Assembly (NCBI GenBank): GCA_900542195.1
Contig: UQNA01000020.1
Span: 1 to 43,869 of the forward strand
DNA: 43,869 nt
Origin: an uncultured Sutterella sp.
Lineage (GTDB): Bacteria; Pseudomonadota; Gammaproteobacteria; Burkholderiales; Burkholderiaceae_F
Reading direction: 5' to 3'
The notes under the pieces were generated by a model. The model made no database searches and had not been told where the DNA came from. It saw only the letters and a program-made list of their open reading frames with translations. Positions 1 through 9,200 of the stretch are shown piece after piece. Numbering within the stretch: position 1 is the first letter of the stretch; the number at the start of each line of letters is the position of its first letter. The position numbers and the translations under genes are program-made.

Positions 1-1427
1 CTAGAGTAAATATTTTCAATAGACCAAGAGGGAAGGGATAGGAGATGAACATTGATCTATCATAGAGTAATACTATTAATGTTTTATATCTTCATGTTTT
101 TAAAAGAATTTTCTTTTATATCCACAATTTTATAGTATTGCTTCAGAAATAAATCTTAATTTATTGTTTTTTAAGGATTTTAGAACAATTATTTGAAAAA
201 TCAATCATTCAATAGGAATTATCTAATAAAATTTTTAGTAATTTTATAATCGCTTCTCATGTTAAATTGAATAACAAAACATTTACAAAATATAGATTTA
301 AATTAAATTACTCTTCAAGACTATTTTAAATAATTACTATTCATAAAATAGAATAAAAATAAAATAAACCTATTGTTATATCAATTCATTTAATAAAATT
401 TATAAATTTATTCTTTAACATTTTTAGTAAATTTAAAAATCATAATTTAGATAAGTTATAGCCCTGAAAATAATCCATATTAACGATTAAATAGAAAATA
501 AGATACAAGAAACAATCAGGAAAAAAAGATTAAACAACCCTCATAAATAACTAGAAAAGACTTGCAAAGAAAATAAAAATAATTAGGAACAGCTTCAAAA
601 TTTATGAAAAGATAGTCAAGAGCAATAGATATGTGGAAATTAAGAATAAAATTTCCTCAAAATTACTATTAACTCAACATAACTACTATTATGTTGAGTT
701 AGGTTTAGGCCCAAAAATGGTTCCATTTTTAACTTTTTCTCTTTTTTCCATCATCTAAAAAATTTAAAAAGAAACTTTAAATATGTTAAAAATATTCGAC
801 TTTCTTTTTTAAAACATTTCAAAATATTTAAATTTTCTAGCTTTCTCTCGGGCTGGTTAGCCCTGGTTAGCCCTCCAGTTAATTTTTACAACTTCCAGAA
901 TAACTGGTGAAATTCCTTGTCTTTAGAAATCTTCTAAAATTCTTTCAAAGTACAGAAAAATTTTTAACCAGTGCTCATATTCTGCCTACCGATTTTTTAC
1001 TGGATTAAAAAAACGGAATTTGCATGCGTTAACCCAATCCTTTATCAAACCCTTAAAAAACTTTTCTATTATTTCTCGTCTAATTTTCTTTAAAACTGAA
1101 GATATCTTCTGGTACTCAAGTGGTTTATAAAAATATTCATTCTAAATTTCAAGACTTTCTAAGCACTTTTGTCTCTTATTTTTATTATTAAAAAGCTTAT
1201 TCAAGAATCACTTTATTTTCCAAATAGAGATAATTTTTTCATAAAGTGAAATTTTCTTATCTAATAGTAGTTTTTATACAACTGAGTTTGTACTTAATTC
1301 AAATTAATAAGGCCCCTTTTGCATTTCTCTCACCAAAAATAGGTAATCACACTGAAATAGATTTATCATAGTTACTAGTTGTAAAGAAAATTACAATTAT
1401 TCCTGATAAACCCTATTGGAGAAAATT
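1..1427. other. AT-rich non-coding region
   Basis: About 1.4 kb of very AT-rich DNA without a reading frame that looks coding on either strand. I see a perfect 12-bp inverted repeat at 671-700, a second short hairpin at 713-730 (8-bp arms, 2-base loop, followed by a T-rich run) and a short tandem duplication near 850-875 built on GGTTAGCCCT. The last 100 bases must carry the promoter of the symporter gene, but no hexamer pair stands out. No tRNA-like fold or CRISPR-like periodicity is visible. Confidence 0.6.
671..700. repeat. Perfect 12-bp inverted repeat
   Basis: AACTCAACATAA (671-682), a 6-base loop, and its exact complement (689-700). A second small hairpin and a T-rich stretch follow within 30 bases, so the pair could be the terminator of a transcript entering from the left, or a bound dyad. 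No neighbouring gene explains it. Confidence 0.6.
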
Positions 1428-2669
1428 ATGGCTAAAAAATCATTTTGGCTAGGTTTGCCAATGCAAATGATGTACGGTCTGGTCCTCGGTGTCGTCGTGG
1501 GTACCATGGTCTCTACAGAATTTGCAACAACTTGGCTTCAACCCCTCGGTCAGCTTTTCATTCGATTGATTCGAATGGTTGTAGTTCCTCTTGTTATTGC
1601 CACTTTGATCGCCGGCGCTGCCGGACTGGGTGATGCAAGTAAGATTGGATCAATTGCTGTAAAAACAATTTTAATTTTTGCTATTACAACCGCAGTAGCT
1701 GTCACCATTGGTTTGATTGTTGCTAACTTTATGGATCCGGGACTTGGTCTTTCAATTTCCGTTGAAGGACTCAAGGCAAAATCTGCAACTCCCCCTCCAC
1801 TTTCTAAAGTCTTGATGGAAATTGTTCCAATCAATCCAATAGATGCCTTTGGTAAAGGCAATATGCTTCAGGTAATTTTCTTCTCCATCTTTTTTGGTTT
1901 CTGTATTTCCGTTATGGGCGAACCAGCTAAGATGTTGACAGACTTTTTCCAAAAAGTCGGTGATGTCATGATCCGCATGACTAACTATGTAATGCTTTAT
2001 GCTCCTATCGGTGTGTTCGGCCTTATCTCTTACACAGTTACTAAACACGGATTGGCAGTTTTGTTGCCTCTCGGAAAATTAATCCTTTGCGCATTTATCG
2101 CTACTGTAATTTTTGTCGTTATTACCTACCTGCCTTTGGTCAAGTTGATAGGCATGAGCATTTCAAAATTCTTAAAAGGAGTTTTCGAACCTTGGTTAAT
2201 CGCTTTTACCACCTGCTCTTCTGCCGCCGCTTTGGCCATCAACCTTGAAAGTACAAGACAATTAGGTTCTTCCAAGGCAATTGCCTCTTTCGTAATTCCT
2301 CTTGGAAATACCATCAACATGAACGGCACTTCCATTTACATGGGTGTAACTGCTGTATTCGCTGCTCAGGTTTTCGGCATCGATCTTACAATGACTCAGC
2401 AGTTTGAAATTGTACTCATGGGTGTTCTTGCAGCTGTTGGTACAGCCGGTGTTCCGGGAGCCGGTTTGATCATGACAACTTTAGTTTTCACAGAAGTTGG
2501 TATTCCTCTTGAAGCCGTTGCCTTGATCGCAGGTGTTGATAGAATTCTCGATATGATCAGAACTTCTGTTAACGTCCTCGGTGATAACCTTACTGCCTTG
2601 GTAGTTTCCAAACTCGAAGGTACACTCGGTACAGAAAAAATGGATAGCGACTCTCAGTTAGCTAGCTAA
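1428..2669 (+). CDS. Dicarboxylate/amino acid:cation symporter (DAACS family)
   Basis: A 413-residue multi-helix inner membrane protein of the DAACS (GltP/DctA) family, which imports acidic amino acids or C4-dicarboxylates with Na+ or H+. The start at 1428 is preferred over an in-frame TTG at 1416 because GGAG lies six bases upstream of this ATG. The family elements are in order: the serine-rich tip of hairpin 1 (CSSAAA, residues 263-268), NMNGT in TM7 (297-301), the hairpin 2 loop GTAGVPGAG (338-346), and TM8 with D375, R378, N382 and D386. The TM8 arginine matches transporters of acidic substrates; whether glutamate/aspartate or succinate-type substrates are used cannot be decided. It stands alone, followed by a strong terminator. 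Confidence 0.9.
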   Translation: MAKKSFWLGLPMQMMYGLVLGVVVGTMVSTEFATTWLQPLGQLFIRLIRMVVVPLVIATLIAGAAGLGDASKIGSIAVKTILIFAITTAVAVTIGLIVANFMDPGLGLSISVEGLKAKSATPPPLSKVLMEIVPINPIDAFGKGNMLQVIFFSIFFGFCISVMGEPAKMLTDFFQKVGDVMIRMTNYVMLYAPIGVFGLISYTVTKHGLAVLLPLGKLILCAFIATVIFVVITYLPLVKLIGMSISKFLKGVFEPWLIAFTTCSSAAALAINLESTRQLGSSKAIASFVIPLGNTINMNGTSIYMGVTAVFAAQVFGIDLTMTQQFEIVLMGVLAAVGTAGVPGAGLIMTTLVFTEVGIPLEAVALIAGVDRILDMIRTSVNVLGDNLTALVVSKLEGTLGTEKMDSDSQLAS

Positions 2670-2685
2670 TCCAAAATAAGCAAAT

Positions 2686-2714
2686 AAGACCTCGCTTTTG
2701 CGAGGTCTTTTCTT
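2686..2714 (+). terminator. Intrinsic terminator after the symporter gene
   Basis: Perfect 10-bp stem AAGACCTCGC / GCGAGGTCTT with a TTTT loop (2686-2709), followed by a T-rich tail. It lies 16 bases after the symporter stop codon. Confidence 0.9.
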
Positions 2715-2788
2715 AAGTTGAGTAAAAAATTGTTATAAGATTCCGCTTTCTTGGTATCCTAGAAGATGAAGCAATTTTTTAAAAGACA

Positions 2789-2977
2789 ATGGATTTACTT
2801 TCTTCATTTAACAATTGGCTCCAGACTTTTCTATATGAAATATCTAGTGGCCTTGACCTAACAGACTTCTTTGTCGGTCTGCGAGATGACTTGAATTTCT
2901 TTTCTTACTATCTTGATGAAATTCTTGACACAATTAAAACTCTCGCCCGTATTTTTACAAGCGGCATACTCTTCTAA
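2789..2977 (+). CDS. Possible small protein, 62 residues
   Basis: An acidic, aromatic-rich 62-residue frame with alternating hydrophobic positions, suggesting an amphipathic helical peptide, possibly membrane-associated. It has an ATG start, but the upstream bases (AAAAGAC) give only a weak ribosome binding site. It fits between the symporter terminator and the convergent peroxiredoxin gene, ending 7 bases from it. I do not recognise a family. The frame could be chance in AT-rich DNA; conservation in relatives would decide. Confidence 0.35.
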   Translation: MDLLSSFNNWLQTFLYEISSGLDLTDFFVGLRDDLNFFSYYLDEILDTIKTLARIFTSGILF

Positions 2978-2984
2978 CTTGATT

Positions 2985-3503
2985 TTAGATACAAAGATCT
3001 TTAACTAGCTGATCTACATGAGTTTTAGAATTCACCTTTCTATATTCATGGGTAAGAATTCCGAGCTCATTTATTACAAAGGTTGATCTCTCAATACCAA
3101 GATATTTCTTGCCATACATGTTCTTCATCTTCAGAACGCCATATTCCTTACAAACAACTTCTGTCGGATCAGAAAGCAAAGTGAAAGGTAATTCTTTATT
3201 CAATTTAAATTTTGCATGACTGGCAACAGAATCTCTTGATACTCCTAAAACCACGTAACCAGAGTCAGTAAATTTTTTAAGGTTATCTTTGAAACTTAGA
3301 GCTTCAAAAGTGCAGCCGGAAGTATTATCTTTTGGATAAAAATACAAAATTACCTTCTTTCCCAAAAGATCTGCAAGACTAAGTTCACTGCCTGTATCCG
3401 TTGATAAGGTAAAGTCTGGAGCTTTTTCACCAACAACCGCTTTATTCATTCCAGCAATTTTTTCAAGATCTACAGGATTTTCATTTTTATTTAAGTGGCA
3501 CAT
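2985..3503 (-). CDS. bcp: Thioredoxin-dependent peroxiredoxin (PrxQ/Bcp type)
   Basis: 172 residues with the AhpC/TSA thioredoxin fold. Family members reduce hydrogen and organic peroxides in the cytoplasm using thioredoxin. The peroxidatic motif YPKDNTSGC places the attacking cysteine at C64 with T61. In many Bcp proteins a resolving cysteine sits five residues later; here that position is leucine (L69). Another cysteine near residue 119 matches the third cysteine of E. coli Bcp. The start at 3503 is supported by AAGGA seven bases upstream; the resulting 18-residue N-terminal extension before the usual start is unusual. The gene is monocistronic, with a hairpin between it and the upstream gene. 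Confidence 0.9.
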   Translation of the reverse strand: MCHLNKNENPVDLEKIAGMNKAVVGEKAPDFTLSTDTGSELSLADLLGKKVILYFYPKDNTSGCTFEALSFKDNLKKFTDSGYVVLGVSRDSVASHAKFKLNKELPFTLLSDPTEVVCKEYGVLKMKNMYGKKYLGIERSTFVINELGILTHEYRKVNSKTHVDQLVKDLCI

Positions 3504-3520
3504 TTCTTGTCCTTACAACA

Positions 3521-3541
3521 AAGGCCTGTAAAACAGGCCTT
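3521..3541 (-). terminator. Hairpin terminator between membrane-protein and bcp genes
   Basis: Perfect 9-bp stem AAGGCCTGT / ACAGGCCTT with a 3-base loop, downstream of the 3556-4761 gene on the minus strand. The T tract after it is short (TTTG), so termination may be partial. Confidence 0.6.
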
Positions 3542-3555
3542 CTAAAAAGTTTAAT

Positions 3556-4761
3556 TTATTTATTCAATTCGTTTTTAGGAATAATCGGTTCTGAAATTTT
3601 TTCAACCTCAGCCGGTTTGTTTGTTTCATTCTTCGTAGAAGCGTTTCCCAAAATAATAACACTATCTTCCGGTTTCTTATCTTCTTTAACAGTTTTATTA
3701 TCTGATTTAATATTTTCTTTTACTTCTTTTTCTTTATTTTCTTTTAAATTATCGATTGGTTTTTCTAGAGGTTTTTCAAAAGATTCGAAACCAGTTTTTA
3801 TATTATCCTTTTTTTCTTTTATCTCTCCTTTTACTGATTTAAATTCGGATTTATTTTCAGCTTTTTCTTCAGGTTTAATCTCAGCCATGGTGTCTTTTTT
3901 TACGTCCGGCTTTACTTCTTTCTCTGTTTTTTTAGTAAATCTATCGAAACCAAAACTGAAGCCCTTTTTCTGTTTTGTTTCCTCAGAATTCTTTACTTCC
4001 GGAGCTGTTTTAAATGAGGAACCGAGCTTGGGATCAACACTATTTTTTTCGTCCTTGACAACTTCTTTTTTCAACGCAGGTTCTTTATCTCCTCCTTCGT
4101 TGGTGAGTTTTTTCTTTTTGTCAATAGGTGCTCTGAAAGCATTGATGTAAAGAATGAAGCTCAATAAAGCTGCAAGCCCTGAAGCTGCCAGAACAAAATA
4201 CCATTCAGGGAAATTAAATGTCAGTCTCAGAATATTTAAAGGAGTATTGGTTGGATGGAAGAACCATACGGCTCCTGACAATGTACTCCAGAAAACCAGA
4301 TTAAAACCAAAAACCCATCTAGAAGCAGTCCCTCTTCCGTTAATACAGCAGATAGAGAAACCCAACAAGAATAAGATGAAAGTCACTACTGCATTTTCTA
4401 CCTGTAAGAAACCTGCCCATCCGGTTATAAACTCAGGATGCTTCATAGTCGGTTCGGGAGCTTGATAAGTATCGGTTATTTGTAATGAAGGCTCACTTTT
4501 TTCCACAGTTGAAGCGGATTTTTGAAGCATTTCTACTTTTGGTGCTTCAATTTTATTTTCTTTAATTTCTGTATTATTAGATGACGGGACTTCAATAGTA
4601 TCCGGTACCTTTTGAAGCAGAGCCGAAGCTGTTTTATTTAGAATTTGGATTTGTTTTTGTTCGGGATAAAAAATATTTTCTCCTTTCACATAAAGAAAAT
4701 ATCCAAATAATGAATGGAGAAGCATTCCGATAAAACAGATTAAGGCAAGTAATACTTTCAT
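3556..4761 (-). CDS. Unknown membrane protein with long Lys/Glu-rich cytoplasmic tail
   Basis: About 400 residues and no recognised family. From the longest start (4788) it shows a membrane segment at about 10-34, a polar Ser/Thr/Glu linker to about 115, then three membrane segments at about 121-150, 156-177 and 193-218. A tail of about 190 residues follows, dominated by Lys, Glu, Ser and Asp. I prefer the ATG at 4761, which has AGG at suitable distance; the ATG at 4788 has no visible Shine-Dalgarno. Low-complexity charged tails of this kind are usually disordered and may recruit partners. The gene is divergent from the deaminase gene and appears to be transcribed alone. No function can be assigned. 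Confidence 0.75.
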   Translation of the reverse strand: MKVLLALICFIGMLLHSLFGYFLYVKGENIFYPEQKQIQILNKTASALLQKVPDTIEVPSSNNTEIKENKIEAPKVEMLQKSASTVEKSEPSLQITDTYQAPEPTMKHPEFITGWAGFLQVENAVVTFILFLLGFSICCINGRGTASRWVFGFNLVFWSTLSGAVWFFHPTNTPLNILRLTFNFPEWYFVLAASGLAALLSFILYINAFRAPIDKKKKLTNEGGDKEPALKKEVVKDEKNSVDPKLGSSFKTAPEVKNSEETKQKKGFSFGFDRFTKKTEKEVKPDVKKDTMAEIKPEEKAENKSEFKSVKGEIKEKKDNIKTGFESFEKPLEKPIDNLKENKEKEVKENIKSDNKTVKEDKKPEDSVIILGNASTKNETNKPAEVEKISEPIIPKNELNK

Positions 4762-4846
4762 AGCTAGACCTGTAAGAAATATTTTCATAAGGTTAGCACA
4801 CTGACTATTTCCGGAACCTACACAGAATCCATTTTGAACCGTATTT

Positions 4847-4875
4847 TTGAGGCTTTTAGCTCAAATTGCTAAAAT
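4847..4875 (+). promoter_or_regulatory. Sigma-70-type promoter of the deaminase gene
   Basis: TTGAGG (4847-4852), exactly 17 bases, then TAAAAT (4870-4875). Transcription would start near 4882, giving a leader of about 24 bases with a GAGAG ribosome binding site before the ATG at 4906. Confidence 0.65.
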
Positions 4876-4905
4876 GCGTTTTGGTTTTCTTTTCAGAGAG
4901 AAAAA

Positions 4906-5322
4906 ATGGATATCAAAAAAGATAACGCCATGTATATGGAGATTGCCCTTCTAACTTCAAAAAGAAGTTATGCGAAGCGTCTCAAAGTTGGATGCGTGAT
5001 AGTGAAAAATCATTCCATTATTTCTTTCGGTTGGAACGGAATGCCCACCGGTTACGATAATTGCTGTGAGGATGAAGTCGATGGAAAACTTGTCACTAAG
5101 CCGGAAGTCCAGCACGCTGAACTAAATGCGATTGCCAAACTGGCTCAGAATGGCTATTCATCCGAAGGAGCCAAAATTTTTATTACTCACAGCCCTTGCC
5201 TCCACTGCTCTCTTCTTATTCAAAAGTGCGGGATAAAAGAAGTGTACTACCACACTACTTACCGGAGCTCGGACGGACTCGAATTCTTAAAAAAATCAGG
5301 TATTAAAGTCGAACAACTCTAA
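4906..5322 (+). CDS. Deoxycytidylate (dCMP) deaminase-like protein
   Basis: 138 residues of the zinc-dependent cytidine/deoxycytidylate deaminase fold. The zinc and catalytic residues are visible as HAE (H70, E72) and PC-x2-C (C98, C101), and the motif GWNGMPTGYDN (42-52) is characteristic of dCMP deaminases such as ComEB and phage T4 Cd. The expected reaction is dCMP to dUMP, supplying dTMP synthesis. The length is close to that of compact family members. It has its own promoter and a terminator right after the stop. Activity on another deoxynucleotide or a nucleoside cannot be excluded. Confidence 0.85.
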   Translation: MDIKKDNAMYMEIALLTSKRSYAKRLKVGCVIVKNHSIISFGWNGMPTGYDNCCEDEVDGKLVTKPEVQHAELNAIAKLAQNGYSSEGAKIFITHSPCLHCSLLIQKCGIKEVYYHTTYRSSDGLEFLKKSGIKVEQL

Positions 5323-5323
5323 A

Positions 5324-5344
5324 AAAGGCTCCTTTAGAGCCTTT
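5324..5344. terminator. Bidirectional terminator between convergent genes
   Basis: Perfect 8-bp stem AAAGGCTC / GAGCCTTT with a 5-base loop. It begins right after the deaminase stop and lies 17 bases beyond the stop of the convergent minus-strand gene. An A run on the left and a T run on the right suit both directions. Confidence 0.8.
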
Positions 5345-5360
5345 ATGGAAAAAGAGTTTC

Positions 5361-5735
5361 TTACTTGGTTAGCTTATCTTTAAGAGTTTTGACTCCTTCA
5401 TTGACCATATCATTGAATTGACCAAAGGTGATTCCAGAATACTTTTCTTTCGTCTTTTGGACCGCCTGATTAATCATGTCCCGGATTTCTCCTTCAGTTA
5501 TTCCGCTGTATTTTTCTTTGAACTTAGCCAAAGAAGCAGCAATTAAGTCATTCAGCTCGCCTTCGGTCACATCACTTTCTTTATCCAGAGCTCTAGGATC
5601 CTGAACGAATTTACCTACTGCTGTTGCGACCAAATTTGAAAGTCCTTCGACTCCTTGTCCGCTTTCGGCTAGATATTTCATGGCGGCATCATTTAACTCT
5701 TCCGGCACTGAAACGTCCCATTTAACCAGTGACAT
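5361..5735 (-). CDS. Small protein with RHH-like N-terminus and three 23-residue repeats
   Basis: 124 residues. GGAG lies six bases upstream of the ATG at 5735, favouring it over an in-frame TTG at 5747. Residues 1-50 read like a beta strand plus two helices (KWDVSVPEEL followed by helical sequence), compatible with a ribbon-helix-helix fold; this is inference. The C-terminal half is three imperfect copies of a 23-residue unit beginning D/GIT-x-G-x-[LIF]-x-D and ending K[ED]KYS or KDKLT, predicted amphipathic helices. I do not recognise the family; it could be a small DNA-binding or helical-bundle protein. It is transcribed alone from a long AT-rich upstream region. Confidence 0.75.
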   Translation of the reverse strand: MSLVKWDVSVPEELNDAAMKYLAESGQGVEGLSNLVATAVGKFVQDPRALDKESDVTEGELNDLIAASLAKFKEKYSGITEGEIRDMINQAVQKTKEKYSGITFGQFNDMVNEGVKTLKDKLTK

Positions 5736-6254
5736 TTTTATCTCCAAAAAATATGAAAAATTTCACATTAATAGTTCAATAATAAGAAGGATCAGGCGTA
5801 AATCTCTTACTTATTAACCAAAAAGAGTTATCAAGTTCAATGTATAAATAAGGGTTTTCTTTAATAATCTACTAAGTGTTTTCCTTAATACAAAAGCTAC
5901 ATTTCTTACGAAAGAACAGGAAAAAATATTTTAATTTGTATTATCAATTGTAAGTTTAGATTTCAAAATTCATCCGTTTAGATAGGAATATCATCCGTTC
6001 TTGAATGATCAGTAATACCCTCCTATTTTTGTAAACTCCCTGGCGCTCAATCAATCTAGACAAATTCTCTAACTAATGAGGTATATATTTTTATAACTCT
6101 TAATAATTGCCCATTAAGCCGAGTGGATGATTGTATGTTTGAATATTCACTTTTATAGTTCCTTGGAATAGTTGGATCCCCCAACACTACTATCGTCTGA
6201 GGAAAATTCCACCCCCTTTTTTGGATGCACCTCGGAAAAGGAATTCTAGGCATT
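5736..6254. other. Intergenic region upstream of the formate dehydrogenase operon
   Basis: AT-rich and non-coding. It divides the divergent repeat-protein gene from the fdn operon. Besides the promoter at 6131-6159 there is a weaker candidate (TTGAAT at 6001, 17 bases, TATTTT at 6024) and a small hairpin near 6170-6185 (GTTGG/CCAAC) in the leader. No anaerobic regulator site (FNR or NarL) could be recognised with confidence. Confidence 0.5.
6131..6159 (+). promoter_or_regulatory. Promoter of the formate dehydrogenase operon
   Basis: TTGTAT (6131-6136), 17-base spacer, TATAGT (6154-6159). Transcription would start near 6166, leaving about 90 bases of leader before the ATG at 6255. Confidence 0.6.
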
Positions 6255-9200
6255 ATGCAAACTACACGAAGACATTTTCTAAAATCGTCTGCAGCATTTA
6301 GTCTTGCTTCTGCTGCCTTCAGCGCAAAAGCTGCCGGCAGATTTGTTCCAGGACAAGTCAAACCTTGGAAGCTGCACGATACTCAAGAGTTCTTAAATAT
6401 TTGCTGCTACTGCTCCGGTGGCTGCGGCACAATTTGTTCTGTCAGAGACGGACAATTAGTTAACATTGAAGGCGACCCAGATAACCCCTGCAACTTGGGC
6501 GGCCTTTGCCCGAAAGGTTCTGCTTTAACAGGCCTTAGAGACATCGTTTCTCCGAAACAGAAGCTCATTAATCACCCTTATCGTCTGACACAGCCTTTGG
6601 TTAGAAGACCGGGTTCTAAGGAATGGGAACCGATCTCTTGGAGCCAGATCATTGATGAAATCGCACGTGCAATCAAAAAGACGCGTGACGAATCCTACAC
6701 AGCTGTTGAAAACGGCGTTACAGTAAACCGCTGCGAAGGTATTGCCAGCTTCGGCGCTGCTCAGCTCAATAACGAAGAAGGTTACTTGGTTCAGAAATTT
6801 GCACGTTCTTTGGGTGTCGTTCAGATCGATAACCAGACTCGTGTTTGCCACTCTTCTACAGTTTCCGGCTTGGCCCCATCCTTTGGCCGTGGTTCTATGA
6901 CCAGCCACTGGTGCGACTTCCAAAACTCAGACGTCATTCTTTCCATCGGTGCCAACAACGTAGAAAACCATCCATTGTCTTCCCGCTGGGTCCATAAGGC
7001 AGTAGATAAAGGCGCTAAATGGATTGTTTTTGACCCAAGATTCAACAGAACAGCTTCTCAAGCCGATATTTTTGCTCATATCCGTCCGGGTACAGATATT
7101 GCCTTCTTTGGCGGTATGATCAACTACATTCTCTCCAACAACCTTTATCAGAAAGAGTATGTAAAGGCCTATACCAACGCCACATACCTCATCAATAAAG
7201 ACTTCAACTTTAACGTTGACGACGGCTTATTCACAGGTTGGGAAGATAAAGAACACGCATACGACAACAGAACATGGATGTACCAAACAGAAGAAGTCAT
7301 TCCATGGGATTCTGAACCGGGTGCCAACGGTGCATGGATTAACAACCCGGGCGTTCCAAAATTTAATGCTCCTGCATTAAAAGTACCTAAGAAAGATCCG
7401 ACCTTACAGGATCCAAACTGCGTACTTAACTTGATGGCTAAGCATTACTCCCGCTACACACTTGAAAAAGTTTATGAAGTTACAGGCATCGATCCGGAAT
7501 TGCTTGAACTCATTTACAAGACATACGCAGCTTCCGGCGCACCGGAAAAGAGCGGCAACATTCTCTACGCTCTTGGTCAAACTCAGCACTCCTACGGTTC
7601 TCAGAACTGCCGTATCATGTGCGTTGTCCAGCTTCTTCTTGGTAACGTTGGCGTTGCCGGCGGCGGCATCAACGCATTGCGCGGTGAACCAAACGTTCAG
7701 GGTTCAACCGACATTGGTGCAACAATGGACTTCACACCGGGATACTTGGCATGGCCAATCTCCCAGAAGCATCCGACATTAAATGCTTACTTGTCTGCTG
7801 AAACATACGCAGCCGGTTACTACATGAACAAACCAAAATTCATGGTTTCCTTGCTGAAAGAATGGTTCGGTGATAACGCTACAGCTGAAAACGATTACTG
7901 CTATGACCTCCTGCCGAAACGCTCCTTGAAGCATAACGACAGTACAATTCCTTCCTTCCAGTATATGAACGAAGGACAAGTTAAGGGCTATTTGGTCTGG
8001 GGTATGAATCCGGCTCACTCAGCTTCTAACGCCAAATTCACAAGACATGCAATGGCTAAGCTTGATTGGCTTGTTGTTGCTGACTGGTTTGAAACAGAAA
8101 CCGCTTCCTTCTGGAAAGCTCCGGACATGGATCCGACAAAGATCAATACTACCGTCTATATGCTGCCGGCAGCTTTGATTTATGAAAAAGAAGGTTCCAT
8201 TAATAACTCCGGCCGCTGGATGCAGTGGAGACAGAAAGCCATCGAACCGCAAGGACAAGCTAAGAGCGACTTCGAAATCCTTTCTCGTTTGTTCCTCAGA
8301 ATTCGTCAGATTTATGCAAACGAAGGCGGTGTCAACCCCGAGCAGATCCTTAAGGTCAACTGGAACTACAGAGACCCAATGGGCCATCTCGATGTTAAGA
8401 GCGTTTCTCACGCCCTCAACGGTTACAACACCAAAACCGGCAAACTCCTTGACGGCTATCATCAATTGACAGCTGACGGTTCAACAGCCTGCGGCGACTG
8501 GATTTTCGGCGGCTTCTACAACAATGAAGTTGCTAAGTGGGATCCAATGGAACAGCCATGTGCACGTCGTTCCTTAAATGACCCATCCGGCTTAGGCCTC
8601 TACTCCGAATGGTCCTTCTCTTGGCCGGCAAACCGTAGAGTTCTCTACAACAGAGCTTCTGCCGACCCACAGGGCAAACCATGGAATCCGAACAAGATGC
8701 TTGTTTCTTGGAACGGAGAAAAATGGGTTAATAACGACGTCGGCGACTTCGTAACTTCTAAGGTTGAAAACGGCAAAGTTGTTCAGGTTCCGCCAAATGA
8801 CAACGCCTTCTTTATGACTTGGGAACAGCACTCCAGATTGTTTGCTTATCCGATGAAAGACGGTCCGATGCCGGAACACTATGAACCGTATGAATCTCCT
8901 GTCAAGAATCTTCTTAACGGAAGAAATGACAGCCCAATGGTTCAGTTCACACAGTGGAAGAACGTTCAGCGCGGCAATGCGGAAGAATTCCCGATTGTTG
9001 CAACCAGCTACTCCATTACAGAACACTGGCAGAGCGGTACACAAACAAGAAATATTCCTTGGCTTGTTGAGGTTCAGCCTCAGCCATTCGTTGAAATCTC
9101 CGAAGAATTGGCTAAAGAAAAAGGCATTAGAAACGGCGACAGAATCAGAGTCTTTAACAAACGTGGTTCCATCGTAGCCTGGGCAATGGTAACAGTACGT

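Noticed and set aside
1..1427. CRISPR array or small RNA gene in the AT-rich start
   Set aside because: No direct repeats of 23-47 bases at regular spacing and no cloverleaf or known RNA motif were seen.
3617..4150. 177-residue plus-strand frame rich in Phe, Ser and Leu
   Set aside because: It is the antisense mirror of the Lys/Glu-rich tail of the membrane protein; such codon bias automatically opens the complementary frame.
6845..6855. Selenocysteine codon and SECIS hairpin in fdnG
   Set aside because: The codon at the catalytic position is TGC (Cys); there is no in-frame TGA anywhere in the gene.
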